Part shown: positions 1 through 9,101 of the stretch, one piece after another
Numbering within the stretch: position 1 is the stretch's first letter
Layout: each line of letters starts with the position of its first letter
Source of the DNA: Saccharospirillum sp035704555
GTDB taxonomy: Bacteria > Pseudomonadota > Gammaproteobacteria > Pseudomonadales > Natronospirillaceae
Direction of reading: 5' to 3'
Length of the DNA: 64,000 nt
Assembly (NCBI GenBank): GCA_035704555.1
Contig: DASSWT010000226.1
Span: forward strand, 5,254 to 69,253
Notes under the pieces: model-generated
What the model saw: only the letters and a program-made list of their open reading frames with translations
Told to the model about the DNA's origin: nothing
The model's database searches: none
Translations under genes and position numbers: made by a program

Positions 1-549
1 CAGACCGCCACCGGCCAGTTTACCCGGCTAGATCGTCAGATCGATGTGAACAGTCTGAATACAATCTCGACAGACACCCTGCCACTGAACGGCATTGGCG
101 ACGTCAGACTGCAATTGAACAAAACCATCGTCGCCGACCCCTATCGCAGTCATCGGGCGACAGGTGCTTTCATTGTGATCGACCGGCTGAGCAACATAAC
201 CGTCGGTGCCGGTATGATCGAAAGCGCGGCTGACGTTTCAGATGCTCACCCGGTCAGTGAAACGGAACGCCGGGCACGCTACCGCCAGCAACCGGTCTCA
301 CTGGTCCTGGCGGTCGACAATGCGGCCGAGCAAGCGGTTAAGATCGAGCGTGCCCTGTTCGACCTGGGCCACGTCAGTGCGATTATCCGCCCCGAGGATG
401 CGCTGGCTGTAGCGCCTTATCTGGAAGCGGCCGGGTTAATCGCCATCATCGCTGGCGAATCGGACGCGCCCTTTGGCATCAAGATCAAAGATGCCAACCC
501 GAGGGCAGTGATTGCGTTATTGCGCGAGGAAGGCGTGATCGAAGACTGA
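1..549 (+). CDS. cysN: Sulfate adenylyltransferase subunit 1 (CysN), 3' part, with C-terminal extension
   Basis: The frame is open from base 1, so the 5' end lies outside the window. About 182 residues are visible. The first 65 or so match the end of the CysN GTPase: a beta-barrel strand rich in N/L/T, DPY, then RATGAFIVIDRL and VGAGMI. CysN with CysD activates sulfate to adenylylsulfate in the cytoplasm. After the usual CysN end, about 90 more residues follow, starting near YRQQPVSLVLAV. They include LEAAGLIAIIAG and end in LREEGVIED. This tail resembles a shortened APS kinase (CysC) fold, as in CysNC fusions, but no P-loop is visible. It probably does not bind ATP. Confidence 0.88.
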   Translation, partial: QTATGQFTRLDRQIDVNSLNTISTDTLPLNGIGDVRLQLNKTIVADPYRSHRATGAFIVIDRLSNITVGAGMIESAADVSDAHPVSETERRARYRQQPVSLVLAVDNAAEQAVKIERALFDLGHVSAIIRPEDALAVAPYLEAAGLIAIIAGESDAPFGIKIKDANPRAVIALLREEGVIED

Positions 550-555
550 AGCGTG

Positions 556-588
556 CGGGAGGTTGCCGGGTTTTACCGGCACCTCCCA
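556..588. terminator. Hairpin between convergent cysN and NIF3-like gene
   Basis: The inverted repeat GGGAGGT..GCCGG / CCGGC.ACCTCCC has a short T-rich loop and lies between two convergent stop codons. It has no clear T-run after the stem. It may end transcription from either side, but this is uncertain. Confidence 0.4.
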
Positions 589-602
589 CATTCACGGTTT
601 CG

Positions 603-1352
603 TTAAACCGGGATGGGCAGATCGATGAATTCCACCGAAAGCCCAAAGCGTTGTGCCAGATGCACCCCCAGGGCAGCAGGTCCGCCCCGCTCGGTCGCAT
701 GGTGCCCTGCCGAAAAATAATGGACACCGCTCTCACGGGCCAGATGCACCGTCGGCTCGCTGATTTCGCCGGACACAAAGGCGTCTACCCCGGCATCAAT
801 CGCCTGTTGCAAAAACCCCTGTGCCGCCCCGGTACACCAGGCGATGGTTTCAATCGGGTCTTCCGATTCACCAATGTGCAGCACATCATATTCCAGCGCT
901 TCGGCCAGTTGCTGACGCAGACTCGCGCCAGTGTGCTCGCCGTCGACCTCACCCAGCATCACCAGGCTGTTATCGATCTGACCGGTGACATTCCACCCCA
1001 TCAAACGGGCCAACTGAGCGTTATTGCCCACCTCCGGATGGGCATCCAGCGGTAAATGGTAAGCATAGAGATTGATGTTGTTTGCCAGCAAGGCTGCCAA
1101 CCGGTTGCGTTTGATGCCGGTCAGCGCCGCAGGCTCCCCTTTCCAGAAGTAGCCGTGGTGGACCAGAATGGCATCGGCCTGACGATCAATGGCTTCGTCG
1201 ATCAGGCGCTGGCTGGCGGTCACGCCGGTTACCAGACGACGGATGTCGGTCTTACCCTCGACTTGCAGGCCATTGGGGCAATAGTCGCTGAACTGAGGCA
1301 CGGCCAGATAATCCTTCAGGTAGTCAGTCAGTTCGTCTCGGTGCAAGGTCAT
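603..1352 (-). CDS. NIF3-like dinuclear metal protein (YbgI/DUF34 family)
   Basis: The protein has about 249 residues from the ATG at 1352 (MTLHRDELTDYL), which fits the family length. A GTG 33 bases further upstream would add an atypical N-terminus. Metal-ligand motifs of the family are visible: VHHGYFW, then YHLPLDAHPEVGNN, and FSAGHHATERGG near the C-terminus. The family forms a toroidal hexamer with two metal ions per subunit. Its cellular reaction is not firmly known, and GTP cyclohydrolase-type annotations are historical. Placement near cysN and hisC is as in pseudomonads. Confidence in the family is high and in the function low. Confidence 0.88.
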   Translation of the reverse strand: MTLHRDELTDYLKDYLAVPQFSDYCPNGLQVEGKTDIRRLVTGVTASQRLIDEAIDRQADAILVHHGYFWKGEPAALTGIKRNRLAALLANNINLYAYHLPLDAHPEVGNNAQLARLMGWNVTGQIDNSLVMLGEVDGEHTGASLRQQLAEALEYDVLHIGESEDPIETIAWCTGAAQGFLQQAIDAGVDAFVSGEISEPTVHLARESGVHYFSAGHHATERGGPAALGVHLAQRFGLSVEFIDLPIPV

Positions 1353-1404
1353 CTCGATCAACTCTGCCGGGTAATAAACGGACACTCAGTGTACACCAAT
1401 TCGA

Positions 1405-3216
1405 TCAATTCTCAGACCGGGCCCAGAGCACGATTGATTCGGCCGCCAGCGATAAGGTCCAGCCCAGATCATGGCGATTCAGGTCGCCATTCCCTGCCTG
1501 AAGTTGCCAGTCTGACGACAGGGGTAATAGCGAATCATCAACCTCAATGTCGCAAGCCTTGCCTCTATTGACAGCAACCAGGCACTGGGCATGCTCCAGA
1601 ACCCGGGCAAACACCATGACCTCACCGGCAGCATAAAGTGGCACCAGAGCACCGGTTTGCAGGGCGGGCAATTGTTTGCGCAGCCGGATCCAGGTTTGGG
1701 TAAACGCCAGAGTGTCAGCCTGCCATTCGCTTTCATCCCAGGGAAAGCAGCGCCGGCAATCCGGGTCATCGCCACCCGGCAGCCCGATTTCATTGCCGTA
1801 ATAGAGACAGGGCGTTCCGATGTAGGTGAGCAGCAGCCCGAGCGCTATCCGGTACCGTGGCTGATGACCGTTCAGCAGCGTGATAAAGCGACGCGTGTCG
1901 TGGCTATCGAGCTGGTTCAATTGCGCCAGTTGCTGGGCAAAGGGAAGGCGGGACCGGGCGCGGGTCAGCCATTGTTCAAGCTCCCGGGCATCCAGTTGCA
2001 CCGGATCATAACGGTTGTCGCAGCCGGCCAGAAAAGCACGCACCGGGTGGGTAAAACCGTAGTAATTCATCGCCCCGTCTTCCTGGTCGCCTTGCAACCA
2101 GGAGGTGGCTTCAAAAAAATGCTCGCCCAGCAGATAGGCCTCGGGGTTCTCCGACTTGATCGCCTGGCGAACAGTGCGCACCGTGTCGGCGTTATTGGCG
2201 GCACCCGGCCCGTGTCCCATCATATGGATCACATCCATACGCCAGCCGTCGATGGCATAGGGAGGGCGCAGCCAGTGCTTGATGACGGCCGAGTCACCGG
2301 TCAGCAGGTCATGCTGGTTGGGTAGATGGGCCATATCCAGCACCGGCAAACTGGAATGCCCTTTCCAACTGATGTAATCCGTCGGCTGGTCTCCGGTGAA
2401 AACATAGCGGGCGCGGGCGCCGGGTTCATTCTGTTGCGCCGCTTCAAACCAGGGGTGAAACACACTGGTGTGGTTGAATACCGCATCCAGTACCAGCCGC
2501 ATACCCCGCTGATGAAGCTGTGCAGACAAATCGGCCAGAGCCGCATCACCCCCCAGATGGGCGTCAACGGCACCATAATCCTGAGTGTCGTATTTGTGAT
2601 TGCTGCGTGAACTGAACACCGGGTTCAGATACAGGGCAGTAACGCCCAGGGTCTGCTGCAGGTAATCCAGTTTCTGCACAATACCCGGCAGGTCGCCACC
2701 AAAAAATTCGATCCCACCCTGCTCTGCCCTGGGTAGCTCGCCCCAGGTGCGACGAACCGTGGCCTGGCCGTCCAGGTAGGCATACTGATCGGTTTGGGGG
2801 GTCAGCTGGTCATCACCACAATGAAACCGATCTGGAAATATCTGATAAAACACCTGCGCCGATACCCAGCCCGGCACCGGGTGATGCCGCGATACGCGAA
2901 AAGCGTCAGTCAGCGGTGGCATCGCGGTACTCAACCCGGCAGCACCAAGCCAACAGGAACGATCCGGCCAGACCAGCTTGAATGCATACAGCGTGGCATC
3001 CTGATGCCCGGCCCAGTTACTCTCAGCCCGGTACCAGGTCCAGCCCCCCTCAGTGCGCACGGCACTCATGGTGCACAGCAGCTCCTCGTTGTCTGGCTCG
3101 GTGCGCAAATAGACAGCGGCTGGCTGGTCACCCTTTACCGCCAGGGTTACGTTCAGAGTGGCCCCGGAACGGTCAAGATAACCCGGAATGGCCTGGTGAA
3201 ACGCGAAAACGGTCAT
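1405..3216 (-). CDS. malZ: Alpha-amylase family maltodextrin glucosidase (MalZ-like)
   Basis: A GH13 enzyme of about 603 residues. The start is set at the ATG at 3216 (MTVFAFHQAIPGYL) because GAGGA lies about 9 bases upstream; the open frame extends 37 codons further without support. It has an N-terminal beta domain (about 1-110), then the TIM barrel with YQIFPDRF, LDAVFNHTS, DGWRMDVIH (nucleophile Asp), LLGEHFF (acid/base Glu) and LDSHDTRR. A short C-terminal beta domain follows. No signal peptide is seen, so it should act in the cytoplasm on short maltodextrins. No maltose transporter or regulator is adjacent, so the gene stands alone between the NIF3-like gene and hisC. Neopullulanase or cyclomaltodextrinase activity is an alternative within this subfamily. 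Confidence 0.85.
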   Translation of the reverse strand: MTVFAFHQAIPGYLDRSGATLNVTLAVKGDQPAAVYLRTEPDNEELLCTMSAVRTEGGWTWYRAESNWAGHQDATLYAFKLVWPDRSCWLGAAGLSTAMPPLTDAFRVSRHHPVPGWVSAQVFYQIFPDRFHCGDDQLTPQTDQYAYLDGQATVRRTWGELPRAEQGGIEFFGGDLPGIVQKLDYLQQTLGVTALYLNPVFSSRSNHKYDTQDYGAVDAHLGGDAALADLSAQLHQRGMRLVLDAVFNHTSVFHPWFEAAQQNEPGARARYVFTGDQPTDYISWKGHSSLPVLDMAHLPNQHDLLTGDSAVIKHWLRPPYAIDGWRMDVIHMMGHGPGAANNADTVRTVRQAIKSENPEAYLLGEHFFEATSWLQGDQEDGAMNYYGFTHPVRAFLAGCDNRYDPVQLDARELEQWLTRARSRLPFAQQLAQLNQLDSHDTRRFITLLNGHQPRYRIALGLLLTYIGTPCLYYGNEIGLPGGDDPDCRRCFPWDESEWQADTLAFTQTWIRLRKQLPALQTGALVPLYAAGEVMVFARVLEHAQCLVAVNRGKACDIEVDDSLLPLSSDWQLQAGNGDLNRHDLGWTLSLAAESIVLWARSEN

Positions 3217-3337
3217 GAAAACGGCATCCTCATACTTCAATCGGGACATTAGACCAGAGAGCCTGCAAAAAGCGCAGAGGGAAAAACCTGAAGGGAGGAA
3301 ATGACGCCGGGTCGAACCCCGGCGCAATAAAGACGGC

Positions 3338-4441
3338 TCAGGCGGTCAGCAGGTGCTGCTCCAAGGCCGTTAACATTCGCCGATTTTCCGCGTCAAAAGA
3401 CACAGTAATACGCACGCAATCGGCCAGCAGTGGATGACTGCCATCCAGTTTCTTGATCAGAATGCCGGCGTCTTTCAACGCAGCGTGCAACGCTGCAGCG
3501 CGACCGGGCTCGGTACGCACCAGCAAAAAGTTGGCCTGGCTGTCGTAAACCGTCAGCCCTGGCAGCTTCGCCAGCTGTTGCTGCAAGACACTGCGCTGAC
3601 GCGTCAGTTCAGCAGTCTGCTGTTCGAAAACGTCAAAATGATCCAACGCAAAACGCGCCGATATTTGCGTCAGATTATTGATGTTATAGGGCAAGCGCAG
3701 CTTGTTGATTTGCTCAAGCCAGGCTGGATCGCCAATCAGAATGCCAAGCCGTAGCCCGGCCAACCCAACCTTGGAGAGGGTGCGCATGATCAGCAGGTTT
3801 GGGTAATCGTCGAGCCAGTTCAGATAATCCGCATCGGTAAAGGCGGTGTAGGCTTCATCCATCACCACCAGGCCGGGGGCCGCTTCAATAATACGGCGCA
3901 GCTTTTCATCCCCCCAGAGGTTACCAGTCGGGTTATTCGGCTGGGCCAGAAACACAACGGCAGGCTGTTCCGTTTCAATGCGGCTGAGCATGAGTTCAAG
4001 GTCCAGCTCAAAGGCGGCGGTCAGCGGCACGCCAACATAGTCCATACCCAGAAAACGCGTAATCATCCGGTACATGACAAAGCTGGGCTCTGGCGCCAGC
4101 ACGGTGCGATCCGCCCCGGAGACCGCCATGGCGATCAACTGAATCAGTTCGTCGGAGCCGTTACCAAGCAGAATATCCCAGCGCGGATCGATCTTCATCA
4201 CCGTGCGCAACCCGGCTTTAACCTCGGGCGCATCCGGATGCGGGTAGCGGTTGATATGCGCATCCGCCAGGGCGTCATGCCATGGCGCAGTCAGCGCCTG
4301 CGGCCAGCCATAGGGGTTTTCCATGGCATCCAGTTTCAACATACCGGTCGAATCCGGCACCGGGTAGGCTGCCAGACTGGCTATGTCGGGGCGAATCCAG
4401 CGATGAATCTGAGCATCTACCTGATCACGCACATCAGTCAT
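3338..4441 (-). CDS. hisC: Histidinol-phosphate aminotransferase
   Basis: 367 residues, fold type I PLP aminotransferase. The start MTDVRDQVDAQIHRWIRPDI leads into the HisC signature KLDAMENPYG. LAQPNNPTGN lies mid-protein, followed by VVMDEAYTAF and the PLP lysine in TLSKVGLAGLRLG. It converts imidazole-acetol phosphate and glutamate to histidinol phosphate in the cytoplasm. Its start overlaps the end of hisD by 8 bases, so it is translationally coupled as the last gene of hisG-hisD-hisC. Confidence 0.97.
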   Translation of the reverse strand: MTDVRDQVDAQIHRWIRPDIASLAAYPVPDSTGMLKLDAMENPYGWPQALTAPWHDALADAHINRYPHPDAPEVKAGLRTVMKIDPRWDILLGNGSDELIQLIAMAVSGADRTVLAPEPSFVMYRMITRFLGMDYVGVPLTAAFELDLELMLSRIETEQPAVVFLAQPNNPTGNLWGDEKLRRIIEAAPGLVVMDEAYTAFTDADYLNWLDDYPNLLIMRTLSKVGLAGLRLGILIGDPAWLEQINKLRLPYNINNLTQISARFALDHFDVFEQQTAELTRQRSVLQQQLAKLPGLTVYDSQANFLLVRTEPGRAAALHAALKDAGILIKKLDGSHPLLADCVRITVSFDAENRRMLTALEQHLLTA

Positions 4442-5741
4442 TCAAACGCTTCTCCGCACTGCGGGCGTGAGCGGTCAGCAACTCGCCGCGCGCCAGCACC
4501 GAGGCAACTGCACCCAGGGTTTGGGCACCCTCGGGCGAGACGCCAATGATGGAACTGCGTTTTTGAAAATCGTAAACACCCAGGGGTGAAAAGAACCGCG
4601 CCGTACCGCTGGTCGGCAATACATGATTTGGGCCGGCACAGTAGTCACCCAGCGCTTCTGGCGTGTGGCGGCCAAGAAAAATGGCGCCGGCGTGGCGTAT
4701 ACGGGGCAGCCAGGCCTTGGGGTCTTCAATAGACAGTTCCAGGTGTTCGGGCGCGATGTGATTGATCAGTTCGATGGCGTCGTCCAGCGCATCAACTTTG
4801 ATGAAAGCACCGCGCGCGTTCAGCGACTCGCGAATGATATCGGCCCGCTCCAGCGTCGGTAGCAGCCGCTGAATCGCCGCCTCGACCGCGTCGAGATAGT
4901 CCGCATCCTGGCTAATCAGAATGGCCTGGGCATCCGGGTCGTGTTCGGCCTGGGAGAACAGATCGAGTGCGATCCACTCGGGGTCGGTTTTGCCATCGCA
5001 CACCACCAGAATTTCACTGGGGCCGGCAATCATATCGATACCCACTTTGCCGAATACCTGCTTCTTGGCGGTGGCAACAAAAATATTTCCCGGGCCGACA
5101 ATTTTATCGACGGCGGGAACGGTGTCGGTGCCATAGGCCAGCGCAGCAATCGCCTGAGCGCCACCCATCAAAAATACCCGGTCTATTTTGGCAACGTGCG
5201 CCGCACCCAAAACAAAGTCATTAACCTGACCATCAGGTGCGGGCGTGGCCATCACCACTTCCCGGACACCAGCCACTTTGGCCGGCATGGCATTCATGAT
5301 CACCGATGACGCCAGTGGCGCTGTTCCGCCCGGCACGTAAATGCCGACACGATCCATCGCCGTGACCTGCTGGCCGAGCATGGTGCCATCCGCTTCGGTA
5401 TAGCTCCAGCTCTCACTGAGCTGACGCTGGTGATAGGTTTCTACCCGCTCGGCAGCGATGTTGAGCGCTTGCTGTTGCTCGGCTGGCAACCGGTTGTAAC
5501 CGGCTTCAATCGCGGCTTTGTCCAGTACCAGGTCCGCAGCATTAGAAACATCAAAGCGGTCGAACTGGCGTGAATACTCCAGCAGCGCCTCGTCACCCCG
5601 ATGTCGGATTTGATCGATCACTTTGGCGACGGTTTGCTGCACGTCGGCGTCTGAAACAGACTCCCACGACAACAAGGCATCCAGTTGCTGGTTAAACTGA
5701 CCGGCAGACGCCTCCAGGCGCCGTAAGGTGATCTCGGACAT
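4434..5741 (-). CDS. hisD: Histidinol dehydrogenase
   Basis: 435 residues, the normal length. Family features are YVPGGTAPLASSVIMNAMPAKVAGV (shown in part: YVPGGTAPLASS), VPAVDKIVGPGN, FSQAEHDPDAQA and GPNHVLPTSGTARF. The zinc ligands and catalytic Glu/His of the family fall in these blocks. It oxidises histidinol to histidine in two NAD-dependent steps. It is the middle gene of hisGDC, 74 bases after hisG, and overlaps hisC. This order next to murA is the pseudomonad arrangement. Confidence 0.98.
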   Translation of the reverse strand: MSEITLRRLEASAGQFNQQLDALLSWESVSDADVQQTVAKVIDQIRHRGDEALLEYSRQFDRFDVSNAADLVLDKAAIEAGYNRLPAEQQQALNIAAERVETYHQRQLSESWSYTEADGTMLGQQVTAMDRVGIYVPGGTAPLASSVIMNAMPAKVAGVREVVMATPAPDGQVNDFVLGAAHVAKIDRVFLMGGAQAIAALAYGTDTVPAVDKIVGPGNIFVATAKKQVFGKVGIDMIAGPSEILVVCDGKTDPEWIALDLFSQAEHDPDAQAILISQDADYLDAVEAAIQRLLPTLERADIIRESLNARGAFIKVDALDDAIELINHIAPEHLELSIEDPKAWLPRIRHAGAIFLGRHTPEALGDYCAGPNHVLPTSGTARFFSPLGVYDFQKRSSIIGVSPEGAQTLGAVASVLARGELLTAHARSAEKRLND

Positions 5742-5815
5742 GCGGTTAACGCCTCTGTAAGTTTTACCGACTCGGCTATCCCGCTGCGCACAGGCGGCAG
5801 CGGTTGCCCTGATGA

Positions 5816-6484
5816 TCAGGGCCTGGCTGTCGTCTTTTGCACGGCGCCAGCCAAGGTTTCAATGATGGGGTTGATGCGATCATCTTTCAATTTAAGCGCC
5901 AGGCGGCTGGCCACCAGACGACTGCTGATATCGGCAATATGCTCTTCAACCACCAGACCATTGGCTTTCAAAGTGTTGCCGGTATCGACAATATCGACAA
6001 TGCAATCGGCCAGCTTCATGATCGGGGCCAGCTCCATACCGCCGTAAAGCTTGATCAGATCAACCTGGCGGCCCTGCTCTGAAAAGTACTGCTTGGCTAC
6101 CCGCACAAACTTGGTCGCCACCTTCATTCGGCCGGTGACCTCAGGGGCATCCTTCAGGCGTGCAGTCATCAGCCGGCAACGCGCAATGTGCAGATCCAGC
6201 ACCTCGTACATTTCTTCAGCACCATGCTCCATCAGCACATCCTTACCCGCCACGCCCAGATCAGCCACGCCGTATTCCACATAGGTGGGCACATCGGTAG
6301 CGCGAATAACGATAAACTGAACATCGGGCCGGGAGGTTTCGAAAATCAGCTTGCGTGAGGTATGAATGTCCTCGAGCGGCTCGATACCGGCGGCTGCGAA
6401 TAACGGCAGGGTTTCCTTGAGAATGCGCCCCTTGGACAGGGCGATGGTAATGATATCCGACGGAGACGATTGACGGTTTTGCAC
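5816..6484 (-). CDS. hisG: ATP phosphoribosyltransferase, short form
   Basis: 222 residues, the short HisG lacking the C-terminal regulatory domain. ITIALSKGRI opens the catalytic domain. GVADLGVAGKD and the PRPP-binding stretch DIVDTGNTLKANGL follow. It catalyses the first step of histidine synthesis, joining ATP and PRPP. Short forms are known to need HisZ as the histidine-sensing partner. HisZ is not in this window and should be encoded elsewhere. The gene lies 87 bases downstream of murA on the same strand, probably in one transcript. Confidence 0.96.
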   Translation of the reverse strand: MQNRQSSPSDIITIALSKGRILKETLPLFAAAGIEPLEDIHTSRKLIFETSRPDVQFIVIRATDVPTYVEYGVADLGVAGKDVLMEHGAEEMYEVLDLHIARCRLMTARLKDAPEVTGRMKVATKFVRVAKQYFSEQGRQVDLIKLYGGMELAPIMKLADCIVDIVDTGNTLKANGLVVEEHIADISSRLVASRLALKLKDDRINPIIETLAGAVQKTTARP

Positions 6485-6571
6485 TGCGTTGTCCTGTTTT
6501 TGGATCCCGGTTCTCGGCGTCAGAGCCGACAGCCGAAAGCAACGGCTGCGGGCTCTGCTGGGACAGGCGGT

Positions 6572-7834
6572 TTAGCCCGCGACCCGTTTAATGGTTGCAC
6601 CAAGCTGCTGCAACTTCTCTTCGATGCATTCATAACCGCGGTCGATATGGTAAATCCGGTCGACCAGGGTATCGCCTTCGGCGACCAGGCCGGCCAGCAC
6701 CAGCGAGGCCGATGCGCGCAGGTCGGTTGCCATAACCGGTGCTCCGGTCAGTTTGGCGCAACCGGTGATGACCACGGTATTGCCCTTGATCCGGGCATTG
6801 GCACCCATACGCTCCAGCTCGTTGATGTGCATGAAGCGATTTTCGAACACCGTTTCCTCAACCGTTCCGACACCCTCTGCTATGGCATTCAGCGCCGTGA
6901 ACTGGGCTTGCATGTCCGTTGGGAAAGCCGGGTAAGGCGCCGTGGTGATGTTCACGGCCTTGACCCGCTGGCCGTGCATGTCCAGCACGATCCAGTCGTC
7001 GCCCTGGGTAATCTCGGCACCGGCTTCACGCAGTTTGATCAGCACTGAATCCAGCGTATCGGGGTCAACATCACGCAGTTTCACGCGACCACCGGTGATC
7101 GCAGCGGCCACCAGGTAGGTGCCGGCTTCAATACGATCGGGCAGCACGGAGTAGTCCGCTTCGTGCAGACGCTCGACACCCACCACAGTAATGGTGTCGG
7201 TGCCCGCGCCACTGATGTTGGCACCCATGGCGATCAGGCACTTGGCCAGGTCCACCACTTCCGGTTCCTTGGCGGCATTCTCAATCACCGAGGTGCCTTC
7301 AGCCAAGGTTGCGGCCATCAGGATGTTTTCGGTGCCGGTTACCGTGACCGTATCGAAGAAAATTCGAGCACCTTTCAGCCGGCCATTCGAGCGCGCCTTG
7401 ATATAGCCATCGGCCACATCGATATCGGCGCCCATGGCTTCAAGGCCGCGGATGTGGAGATCCACCGGGCGGCTGCCAATGGCGCAGCCACCGGGCAGCG
7501 ACACATTGGCTTCGCCAAAGTGAGCCAGCAGCGGGCCCAACACCAAAATCGACGCCCGCATGGTTTTGACCAGTTCGTAAGGCGCCGTGCAATTTTTGAT
7601 GTTGCCGGCGCAGACTTCGACGCTCATGTCTTCACCGACGGTAACATCAACCCCCATGCAGCCGAGCAACTCGATCATGGTGGTAATGTCGTTCAGGTGC
7701 GGCAAATTGCGCACGGTCACCGGATCGGCCGTTAACAGCGTCGCGGCGATGATCGGCAGAGCCGCATTTTTAGCCCCGGAGACGCGAATCTCGCCGTTGA
7801 GACGACCACCGCCGGTAATTAATAGTTTATCCAA
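6572..7834 (-). CDS. murA: UDP-N-acetylglucosamine 1-carboxyvinyltransferase
   Basis: 420 residues, full length. MDKLLITGGGRLNGEIRVSGAKNA is the typical N-terminus (read as MDKLLITGGG then GEIRVSGAKNA). The catalytic loop LPGGCAIGSRPVDLH contains the PEP-binding, fosfomycin-sensitive cysteine. FPTDMQAQ and the C-terminal LERMGANARIKGN are also present. It commits UDP-GlcNAc to peptidoglycan by adding enolpyruvate. It follows ibaG with a 3-base gap on the same strand, as in most gammaproteobacteria. Confidence 0.98.
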   Translation of the reverse strand: MDKLLITGGGRLNGEIRVSGAKNAALPIIAATLLTADPVTVRNLPHLNDITTMIELLGCMGVDVTVGEDMSVEVCAGNIKNCTAPYELVKTMRASILVLGPLLAHFGEANVSLPGGCAIGSRPVDLHIRGLEAMGADIDVADGYIKARSNGRLKGARIFFDTVTVTGTENILMAATLAEGTSVIENAAKEPEVVDLAKCLIAMGANISGAGTDTITVVGVERLHEADYSVLPDRIEAGTYLVAAAITGGRVKLRDVDPDTLDSVLIKLREAGAEITQGDDWIVLDMHGQRVKAVNITTAPYPAFPTDMQAQFTALNAIAEGVGTVEETVFENRFMHINELERMGANARIKGNTVVITGCAKLTGAPVMATDLRASASLVLAGLVAEGDTLVDRIYHIDRGYECIEEKLQQLGATIKRVAG

Positions 7835-7837
7835 GGG

Positions 7838-8080
7838 TCACTTCTCCTGGTCGGACCATTCTTCCGGGGTATACAGCGCCATGGACACTGCGTGAATGTC
7901 GCCCGAAGTGATTTTCTCATTCAACACCCCATAGACCAGCTGCTGGCGCTGGACCGGACGCTTGCCGGAAAACACCTCGGCGATGATCCGAACCGTAAAT
8001 TTGGCACCGCCCCCGTCAACATCGACGGTTGCGCCGGGAAAAGCAGCGGCGAGCAAGGCCTTAACTTCGTCTGCGGACAT
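7838..8080 (-). CDS. ibaG: BolA family protein IbaG
   Basis: 80 residues, a complete small BolA domain. The helix MSADEVKALLAAAFPGATVDV precedes the core FTVRIIAEVF, and a helix-turn-like block RQQLVYGVL with AVSMALYTPEEW ends it. IbaG-type proteins bind monothiol glutaredoxin and iron-sulfur clusters. It sits directly upstream of murA, as in E. coli. A terminator-like hairpin separates it from mlaC, so ibaG-murA may have its own promoter in the 138-base gap. Confidence 0.93.
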   Translation of the reverse strand: MSADEVKALLAAAFPGATVDVDGGGAKFTVRIIAEVFSGKRPVQRQQLVYGVLNEKITSGDIHAVSMALYTPEEWSDQEK

Positions 8081-8164
8081 GGGTACTTCCTGCTGTCTGG
8101 GAATGAATGTAAAGGGGCGGGGATTATACGGAAAACGCAGCCAAATCGAAATGATCCGGCGCGC

Positions 8165-8193
8165 AAAACAGGGGCCGGTCCGTCAGACCGACC
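8165..8193 (-). terminator. Terminator-like hairpin after mlaC
   Basis: On the minus strand an 8-bp stem (GGTCGGTC paired with GACCGGCC, one G-U) has a 5-base loop and is followed within a few bases by a short T-rich stretch (TGTTTTG). It lies 26 bases beyond the mlaC stop, before ibaG. Confidence 0.5.
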
Positions 8194-8218
8194 CTAGGGA
8201 GCCTGTTGAATTCAGGGC

Positions 8219-8881
8219 TCACTGGAACTGCTCTTCATCGAACGATGCTGCGGTAGCGCGTTCCCACTCATCAATGGTGGCATCCAGATCGCCCCCGGTA
8301 TCACGGTAAATCTGATCAAACTGGGATTTGAAGGTAACCCCCAGGTTCACGCCGTTGACAATCACGTTCTGCATTTTCCAGTCATCGGCTTCACGACTGT
8401 AATAAACGCTCTGCACCATGGGGTATTCCTGGCCATCCGGCGAAATCACGTTCAAATTCACGCGGGTATTGCGTACGGTGTTTTCGCTCTCATTTTCGCT
8501 GGGCAGCAATTCAACCTCAAAGGAGCCAAAGTTATATAACCCACCGGCATAGGTGTTGATCATGCTTCGCTTGAACACCTCGAGAAAGCGCAGCTTTTGT
8601 TCCCGGGTAGACGATTCCAGCAACTCAGGACCCATAATGCGACTGACGATAACGGTATAACCGATCAGAGGCTCCAGAACTTCACCGACTTCTTCCAGGT
8701 ACGCCTGCCGGTCCCCCTCAGAGCCGTTCTGGTTGTATTTCTTAACAACTTCGAGCACCGCGTTGACGCCGTCCATCACGCTTTCTCCGGCTGGTTTGCT
8801 GGGTGTAAAGGCCTGTACCTGGCCTACCGCCAACAGAATACCAGCCAGCATTAAACCGCGTATCCAAGCAATTCGTTTCAT
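8219..8881 (-). CDS. mlaC: MlaC-type periplasmic phospholipid-binding protein
   Basis: About 220 residues from the ATG at 8881, chosen because AAGGAG lies 8 bases upstream and the product then begins with a clean signal peptide, MKRIAWIRGLMLAGILLAVG, cleaved near VQA. The rest is the Ttg2/MlaC domain: VKKYNQNGSEGDRQAYLEEV, YTVIVSRIMGPELL, LRFLEVFKRSMINTYAGGL and FKSQFDQIYRDTGGDLDATIDEW (quoted in part). MlaC carries phospholipid between the outer membrane MlaA complex and the inner membrane MlaFEDB transporter. mlaF, mlaE, mlaD and mlaB, normally adjacent, are absent here. The gene faces kdsD. Confidence 0.92.
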   Translation of the reverse strand: MKRIAWIRGLMLAGILLAVGQVQAFTPSKPAGESVMDGVNAVLEVVKKYNQNGSEGDRQAYLEEVGEVLEPLIGYTVIVSRIMGPELLESSTREQKLRFLEVFKRSMINTYAGGLYNFGSFEVELLPSENESENTVRNTRVNLNVISPDGQEYPMVQSVYYSREADDWKMQNVIVNGVNLGVTFKSQFDQIYRDTGGDLDATIDEWERATAASFDEEQFQ

Positions 8882-9101
8882 AAACAAGGCTCCTTGTGTC
8901 CTTTGCATTACCAACATACAGCTTAGGCCTGAATGATGCCTGAATCGATCCCCCATCAGTCATAACCCAGTGTAAATAAAGCAAAAATCACCCGCGCAGC
9001 AGGCGGGCGCCACCACTTCAGACTGGCCACCGATGTGGTATTCTACCGGCCTGATAACCCTGACTTAACCGTGTTCGACCGGACCAGGCAGCCTAAATAC
9101 G

